From NCBI RefSeq assembly GCF_029227915.1, contig NC_079882.1, positions 26,169,001 to 26,233,000 on the forward strand: a stretch of DNA of 64,000 nt, given 5' to 3'. This DNA comes from Hydractinia symbiolongicarpus (taxonomy: Eukaryota; Cnidaria; Hydrozoa; Anthoathecata; Hydractiniidae). Positions 57,022 through 64,000 of the stretch are shown in pieces (position 1 is the stretch's first letter; each line of letters begins with the position of its first letter). The notes below the pieces were generated by a model, which saw only the letters and a program-made list of their open reading frames with translations, searched no databases and was not told the origin of the DNA. The translations under genes and the position numbers were made by a program.

Positions 57022-59945
57022 AAAGTATTTTTATTTGGAAGGTCAGTAAAACCTTTCTTCTATGACTTGACTATTGGCAGCATTGATTATCATAATTTCA
57101 TGAGTAAAAACACACAAAGAACCAGTGAAGCTTAAAACCTACTGGTCATATTTGCAAAATGCACTGGATGCACCTAAACTTAAAATCCACACAACCTTGT
57201 CCCAGAGGCCCATTGTCTTTTTTGATATGTCGATGAAACATGTACTTAACACAAAAAACAAATAAAAGTAAATTTATATAAGAAAGGAAAAAACAACAAC
57301 AATTATTCACTTCATCCTCAATAGGAAAGAAGGGTTCCTTTCATATTGAGCACGAAATGAATATGCCCTGTAATTAAGGTTAAAATTCACGCAAACATGC
57401 AAAGATTTAGATGGACGGTATGACGAGGAGGAAGTAGCACAGGGGATGATCCAACTCAATTTGGACATGGGTATACTGATTATGCGGGCGTCTAATTTGG
57501 GTGCTCAGAATAGAAACATGTAATTTTAAAATTTTTGAGAATCGCTTTATTTTCTGAATATTTTTAGGATCTTTAATCACAGAAAAAATATATTTTCATA
57601 AAGAAATGTTCTAACTAAAGAAATGTTCTATACTGAAAAAGAAGACGATGCATATGCCTTGTATTTTTGTTGTCCAATTTTTGTAAATACTCGGAAATAC
57701 TCAAAATCATTGTTATCAGAAATACAAGAGACGTGTGATCAAAACAACAAAACCATCTACATAGATACCATTTTATAGTGTGTTTAGATTATGTAACCAG
57801 AACAACATGCAAAGATTTTTTTCCAAAAAAATCACCACTGTTTTTCCTGAGCAAAAAATATGTCTTCAAGGTGAAATATTGAGGTGCATTATTTTAAAGT
57901 TGTCTACGATCTCCTCTAATTGTTCGTTGCTGAATGTTGGTGGCCATCGTTTATGATTTTTTTTATTTTGAGTGGGAAAAATCAACAGTTTTATAGAGTC
58001 ATTTTGTGTTCCTAATTTCTCTGTAAGGCTGTTTTAGCCGATCTAGAGACCCCCTGCAAAGTCTCAAAAAAAATTGACGCCCAAAATAACTTTCTGAATC
58101 AGCGCCTGTAGTGTCCATAGCATCTGGGGAGAAGTGTTTATCTTATATATTAAAACTTGTTTTAAAAGAGTATTGACTCTGTTAATGAGTCCACGTAAGT
58201 TGTTGTTTCTTACCCATTGGAAAGCTAAAAAATAATTTCTACTGCTCCTATTATTGCTATTGCAAAGAAATGTTTTCGTTGTTATTTGAATTGCACTTAC
58301 TAAATGTTAAAGGAGAACTAAACGTCCAAAATAGGTGATATATTTAAAGAATAAAGTAGTGACCTTAATTATGTCTCTTAAATATCAGCAATTTTCTCTC
58401 CTTTCTTTTCTGTTTTTTTTTCCTGTTTTTTTCACTTTCTTTTTTTTCTTTTTTTTCTCCTTTTGTAACTATTGAATCGATGATTTTCTCGATTTTGTAG
58501 AATCAGCGTAGCTTTAGATAAGCTATTATGGAAATTTTTTCAGTAGTTGCGTGCTCTATGAATTAGATTGTATTAAACAACTGAATTCTTATACTTGAGG
58601 GGTGCTAAAGCATGGAAATTCATAGTTAATGCTGTGTCAGTTTTCTTTGTAACCCAGTTTGAACTAAAAGAAGTGCCTGATTGTGCAATTTTTATATCTG
58701 CATCACCTTTTATGGTAGCATCAAACTTCTATCAAAAATCAAACAGGATCATCCAACCTTTCACTTCTGCTACAGGAGCATTATGTTTAAGAGACCATTG
58801 CCAAATTTTGGATAAATGATTCTATGGCTATATCAATTCCTTAAAGGACAAATTAATTAATTTATTTTATTTACTTTGTTGTCAAAATTGTTATGTTGTG
58901 TTTTATCAAGAAGGGTTTGTTTGTGTGTTTCAGGATTTATATTATTGTGGAAGAATAATGTTTAAACTATAAATCAATTTTGCGTGTTTCCTGTATAAAA
59001 TATTTTGATGTGGAGTTGTTTGTATCAGCAATTCCATTTTCTTTTTTATTTATTTTGAATGATACAAGGTATTGTAAAAAAAATCACTAGGAAATAAATT
59101 CTTTGTTTTTTAATTAACCTTAAAAAAGTAAAAGAATAGATTTAACTAAAAAGGTTTTCATTAATTGTTTATATCTTTTCCTAGAAATATTGTTCATTAA
59201 AAACTGATTTCGAAGTACATTAATTATGTTTCTATACATACACATTTTTTATAATCAACTTGAATTTTGTTCATGTCTAAAGTTGCTTACTTTTCAGTCA
59301 ATATCTAGATCTGAAGTTGCTTAATAGTTGCCTATTTTAATTCAACTATTCATAATTTATATAAGAAGGAAACAAGAAAAGAAGTCATATTTTTAGTTAA
59401 AAAAAGTGCTTGAAAATAAACTTGAGTGTGCAATAGAAAGTTATTCTAGTTTTTTTTCTTGGAGTTTGCTTTTATTTGTTTTGACAGAGTGTCTTTTATT
59501 TTCAGAACACAGATAAATTTTTACAGAACTGAAGTTGCTTATTTTTTTTAAAATACAGTTCAGTTGCTTATAAACGAGTTGCTTGAGAGAAAACTTGTCT
59601 AGTTGACATGCATATGGAGTACTGGTACTGAAACTAGGTCAGAAGAAAAAAAAGAGAACACAAGTCTTGGAAGATTATTGGTCCAAATGAGATATGCCAT
59701 ATTGGTATTGACTTGATTTACCCCTGAGTTTTTAAGCTTGTCAAAATAGATTGGCAATTATAATGTCTGTAAATATCTAAGCAGTCATGTACAGATAAAA
59801 TTGCAGATGAAATTCAAGTTGCTTTGTTTTTTAGTATATTGTTGTCATTTCTTTCTTTGTATTTAGGTTCTGTATACATTTAAAATTAATGAACTTAAAA
59901 CAGAAAAAAAGAGAAAAGAAAAAGTATTAAAGATATTGAATTGCA

Positions 59946-62900
59946 ATGTTTGGTGCAAAAACTCCTTTTGGTGGTGGGGGTTTTGGGTCTACTACCACAA
60001 ATGCATTTGGAACTCAACAAACACCATCATTTGGAACAGGTATCTAATATTTGATTATTTTAACACTCAAACGAATAACCAGCTAATGTGATCAGATGGT
60101 ACATTGAAATACTTATTGACAAAAAAAATGAAATGTAAGGAAAAGCTAAACATTTAGTCTATTTCGGTCTCCACACATATTGTGTTTCGTATCGCTATCA
60201 GAAAATTACATAAGAATAATTGTAGTAGGATAGGTGGTGACTCTAGTTTTGAAGAACGAATATTACATTTAATGTTGCATTGTTTTGTCTATGTATTAAG
60301 ATCACTACCAAATCATTGCTTTATGTTTTATTAACATTATAATTCTGCAACTAATCTTACACCACGAAAATTAGGATTTAATAATGTTTTTTTTTCGACT
60401 GCAAATCTCTGCCGCATACAAATTGATCTTATGGTCTTATGGAAATTCTACCAATAAAACCTAACATTACAATAACAGTACTGCATACTCATTTACTAGA
60501 TCTTTTTCCAATTGCTGGTTTCACATATTGCCTCAGTCATTCAAGAAGACTATTTTGGCCAGGTTCAATTACTACTAAAATCTGAGGGGTGCACATTAAA
60601 GTGGTTGATATAATCAGGTAGTCTTTATAGAGAAGTGGCCGTTAACACAGGTTGAATGTAGATTCATTAACAACTTTTTTTCTTAAATCTCCTCGATTTT
60701 TATTTTGCAAAATTATATGGTTTTATGCATGTCTCTATTTTCAAATGCATAAAAATACTACATATTTAAAACAATAAATTGTTTTGCACTCATTACCTTT
60801 AAAATCTTAAATTTTCTCAATTTCCTCGGAAAAATATGGAAATAATACATCTCCCCAAAATTTATTGAAAATTGATAAATGTCCTTAAATCTCTTCAAAT
60901 TTGACTCAAAGAGTGGCAATCCTGTGTGTCAAACAGCACAGTCAGTATTTTCATAATGTGGATTGATGAGACAATCTGTGAGGAAATATGCGCAGTTTCA
61001 GTTGTTTTAATTTGAAAAGTTTCGGTGGCTAACAAAAAAGTAGAAACAGTTTATTCTTTTTAGCATCAAAATATTTGCAATTAACTTTTAACCAATCAGA
61101 ATGCAATGTTCATTGTTTATTTATGGAAAACGCATTACCAGAAAGAATTCCACATTTTTGCTTTGCATCAACTATTTTTAATTCACCATATTTTTTTATT
61201 TCCTGTGGAATTCAAAATGCTGTTTTGCAGCTAACTTACCACAGGATTTGCTATTACAATTTGTTTGAGGGAAACTCTGGCAGTACTGTAACCCTTTTAA
61301 ATTATCGTCCTCCATTCTTTCCAGGTGTCCCAACCAACTCAATCTTCTTATATAGACAACATCTTTGAAGCTATGAATACCTAGCCTGCTTCTTAGCTCA
61401 TCTGAACTCTTTCTGTCTCTTTGAATTATGTTACACATCCACTTAACCACTCAACCATTCTTTTACCTCAATTGACAAGACTACAATAATTAATAATCCT
61501 TCCATCAGCTCCGCTATGAGAACCAAATGATTTGCATACAATAACTCTCATGGACAACTTGTTCTGAACTCCATCGAAAGCACTTCTAAGACTAAAACAA
61601 ACAACAAAGGACTAAGTACAAAACCCTGATGTACACCAACATTAACGCTAAATTCATCACTAAATGAATCATTAATCCTGACAAAACTTCTAGCATTGCT
61701 GCAAATAGACTGTGCCATTTTAACTAGCCACTCAACCACACCTAATTTTCTCATAGCCCACCAAATAACTTCACGTGGCATTCTATCAAAAGTTTTTCTC
61801 TAAATCTACAAAGGCAAAATAGAGGTTCTATCTCTGTCTTAAATTCGAACAAAACTAAATCACATCTTATCTTTGTCAATTTTCTAATTAACTTATCAAT
61901 GACTCTTTCAATAACTTTCATTACTTGATCCATAGTTACCTCTTTCTCATGCATCACCCTTGCCTTTAAAACAATTCACTGTTACACTTAACTGCCAGTC
62001 ATTCTAGATAACACCAGTATATAAAAACACTTTTACCATCTCTGCAACAACATCTGATACTCCTGCAGTCTTAGCAATTTTCATTTTCCTAATAAATAAG
62101 GTAAATATGGTAATGTAATAAGTCAGCCTTAATTCACATTTTTTCGCATCTGCAAAAAATTGTTGACATAATACGTTATATGCCTCTCTGCTTTGTTACC
62201 AGGTTCCCATTTGCATTTGCAATTGCAAAAAGCCAACATAAATTAGAAATGCTGTAAGCATTGTTATTTTTTCTATTAGGATTATTTGGTAACAAAACTC
62301 CAAGTGCTGGTGCATTCGGAACACCTAGTTTTGGTACGCCTTCATCTGGAGGTTTATTTGGTGGTACTAGTAGTGGATCAAACATCTTTGGTGCAAAACC
62401 TGCACAGTCTGGTAAGTTTAGTTGGGTTGTGGATTATCTGTTAAAAAGTGGAAAAACAGATATAGATAAATTTTTATTTACCTATATTTATTCTTATCAC
62501 CTTTTTTTATTTATTTTCAAATTTGAAGTATAATTAGATCTGAAAGTTTTCTTTTTTCTACTTCACTCATGTAATGAAAAATCCATTTTTAAATTTAATG
62601 TTTTTTCTAAGCACCTGTCAGCCATGGAAATTAGCAATAACATTAGGCAATGCCGTCATAATTGCCATGAGAAAAAATTTGTAGATAGTCTCTTATCCAT
62701 TTACAAATTTTGTCTTGTTAAGCCATTTACAACAAAATAAGTTATATGTTTCATTTATCAGAAAAACTAGAAAAATCACGACAGCATTCATCTTGTCAAA
62801 CAAATTTCAACATATCTTTCACGATTTTAATTTGTCTTCGTATTTTGATTTTTTGATTTTTTTAAATTTTGTATATATAGTTAAATTAGCATGCATGTAA

Positions 62901-63967
62901 ATTTTTATCTTGTTCGAGCTTGACGCAACCTCTTTTTGTGGCATAATTACAGTCAAAAGATTTAATTTTTGATTTCTCTTAAAAACCCAAACCTACTTTC
63001 AAACAAGGATCAGTTATAGCATAACTTAAAAAACTTTTGTAGCACATTTATTTATTTGCATTATGATTTTTAAATTGCAGTGCAAGAATATTTAAGTTTT
63101 ACAATTGAGTTTTTTTAGTTTTTTAGAATGAAGTAAAAACACGACCATATAAAGCATAGAAATCATTGACTTCTATGCTTCATATGGCCTTGTTTTTGTC
63201 AATTTGAACAAAATCTGGCAATTTCTAAGCTTTATATGGCTGTGTATTCCTTTTTTAGGACAAAATACAGCAATGCATGTTACAACAAAAATAAATGATT
63301 TCAAATTTCATTTCAGACTTGAAATAAAGCAATTTTCTAAAATCCTTGTATGGTTGTGTATTTGTCAGCTCGTCTGATCTAATAATTACACAACCGAATA
63401 ACTTATATTTGAATAACTCACAGAGGAATAACTCATTCATCAAATAATAATTTTTCTTCTTGTCACCTGTTATTTTGATGTTCTGTGAGATAAAAAATGC
63501 TTTATTATTGCAGCGTACACAAAAATGAAGAGCTGATAGTATCTAAACATAATCTTTTGTGTTGTATTGTTATTGCAGGACTTTGTTTAGAAATGATATA
63601 TTCTGTTAAAAAATTTTATACTTCATTCCCACAAGGGCAATTTTGTTACAGAATTTCTAGCCTATATTTCATCTATAAAGTTAGTAGCAACTGAGTGCAT
63701 TAAAATTAACACCCTTCCTCCCTTTTTCAAATAGGGTAATGTGAAAAGTAAAAAACTCAGTGTATTGGTATACTGAATCAATACTTAAATTATAAAATTA
63801 AAAATTCTGTTAGACATTGTAAATAATGAACCAATATTTTTCAGGTTTTGGATTTGGTGCTACTGGAACTTCTAGTGGTGGTTTGTTTGGTGCTAGTACA
63901 GGATCCAGTCTATTCCAAAACACTCCACAAACCAGCAATGCCTTTGGTAAGACATCTGGAATTTCTG
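59946..63967 (+). CDS. NUP98: NUP98-type GLFG nucleoporin, first three coding exons (continues right)
   Basis: NUP98 is a mobile FG nucleoporin lining the nuclear pore; in animals it is usually cleaved from a NUP98-NUP96 precursor. Exons: 59946-60039, 62280-62411 and 63845-63967 (GTAAGCC donor). Every junction splits a Gly codon G|GN, so phases agree and the repeat continues across introns. The start MFGAKTPFGGGGFGS resembles the vertebrate N-terminus. FG and GLFG repeats are dense: GLFGN, AFGTPSFGTPSSGGLFGG, NIFGA, FGFGATGTSSGGLFGA, SLFQN and AFGK. The residue mix (Gly, Ser, Thr, Ala, Asn; few charges) fits the FG class. The RAE1-binding (GLEBS) and autoproteolytic domains would lie beyond the window. 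Another GLFG nucleoporin is possible; NUP98 is favoured by GLFG spacing and the Met-Phe start. Confidence 0.85.
61300..62090 (-). pseudogene. RTE-like LINE fragment (copy D) in NUP98 intron 1
   Basis: The minus strand encodes RT pieces PREVIWWAMRKLGVVEWLV, then [20 protein letters not shown] (61548-61781), and the upstream [17 protein letters not shown] (61751-61957). It then gives the C-terminal pieces [15 protein letters not shown] and RRLSWLGHLERMEDDN (about 61300-61450). The YADD region is broken, and most of the segment between it and the C-terminal block is deleted. It is close to copy A but frameshifted. Confidence 0.8.
63136..63200. repeat. Imperfect ~31-bp inverted repeat in NUP98 intron 2
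   Basis: An arm AAACACGACCATATAAAGC then ATAGAAATCA faces TTGACTTCTATGCTTC then ATATGGCCTTGTTTTT, with about four mismatches. A third related half, AAGCTTTATATGGCTGTGTA, lies ~25 bp on. Confidence 0.7.
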
Positions 63968-64000
63968 GTAAGCCAATTATCATTTGTTATAAAAATAAAC

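Larger units (their letters stand above)
54369..59945. other. 5.6-kb head-to-head intergenic region between cyclin I and NUP98
   Basis: The two genes diverge, so both promoters lie here. Structures seen: an inverted repeat at 55336-55368, a ~67-bp tandem duplication at 55384-55514, a foldback at 56986-57021, and long T-rich runs at 58380-58470. A 74-codon ORF at 58595-58819 has no recognised motif. No conserved coding exon was found. Confidence 0.5.

Noticed and set aside
58595-58819. 74-codon ORF as a small gene between the cyclin and NUP98 genes
   Set aside because: No recognisable family, no clear promoter or splice signals.
1-64000. CRISPR array, prokaryotic operon, phage or defence system
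   Set aside because: Spliced exons, GT/AG introns and animal-specific genes show eukaryotic nuclear DNA. The repeats are transposon-type, without regular spacer structure.

Overview
The window is animal nuclear DNA: AT-rich, with spliced genes whose short exons are bounded by GT/AG sites, and long introns and intergenic spaces packed with decayed transposons. Gene content includes the centriole protein C2CD3, complex I subunit NDUFA2, a cyclin I-type cyclin and a GLFG nucleoporin. Together with the abundance of Penelope-like and RTE-like retroelements and MITEs, this suggests an early-branching metazoan. A cnidarian, possibly a hydrozoan, is my best guess; the phylum is inferred, not shown. 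Exon boundaries come from reading splice sites, phase continuity and remembered family alignments; nothing was computed.

Layout. (1) 1-15.6 kb, minus strand: most of C2CD3 in 21 recognisable exons, running off the left edge. One intron holds an intronless GPCR gene on the opposite strand (7306-8250). Another holds a Penelope-like remnant (12.9-13.65 kb) and an element flanked by long inverted repeats (14.0-15.1 kb). (2) 16-23 kb: a foldback, a SINE tail, a decayed Penelope-like element with a hammerhead-like motif, two copies of a small dispersed repeat, an RTE-like 3' end, and one ORF for an unrecognised membrane protein (20567-21364, plus). (3) 23.3-31.05 kb, minus: NDUFA2 in three short exons. 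Its 6.1 kb first intron carries an RTE-like LINE, a second EN/RT LINE and two MITEs; a TGACGTCA-rich tandem repeat fills much of the second intron. (4) 31-43 kb: no confident host gene. It holds a Harbinger-type transposase pseudogene, a tRNA-derived SINE and several inverted-repeat elements. (5) 43.58-48.32 kb, plus: a single-pass membrane protein with a PPxY motif and a C-terminal SH2 domain, the most unusual gene here; one intron contains a MITE. (6) 52.72-54.37 kb, minus: cyclin I-type gene. (7) 59.95 kb to the right edge, plus: 5' exons of a NUP98-type GLFG nucleoporin, with an RTE-like fragment in intron 1.

The genes do not form a pathway. C2CD3, NDUFA2, cyclin I and NUP98 are unrelated housekeeping or cell-biology genes. 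The recurring themes are TIR elements whose interior repeats one short motif many times, many near-perfect foldbacks with 1-4 nt loops, and nested or TE-filled introns. The best candidates for something undescribed are the membrane-anchored SH2 protein, the GPCR nested in C2CD3 and the motif-array MITEs.
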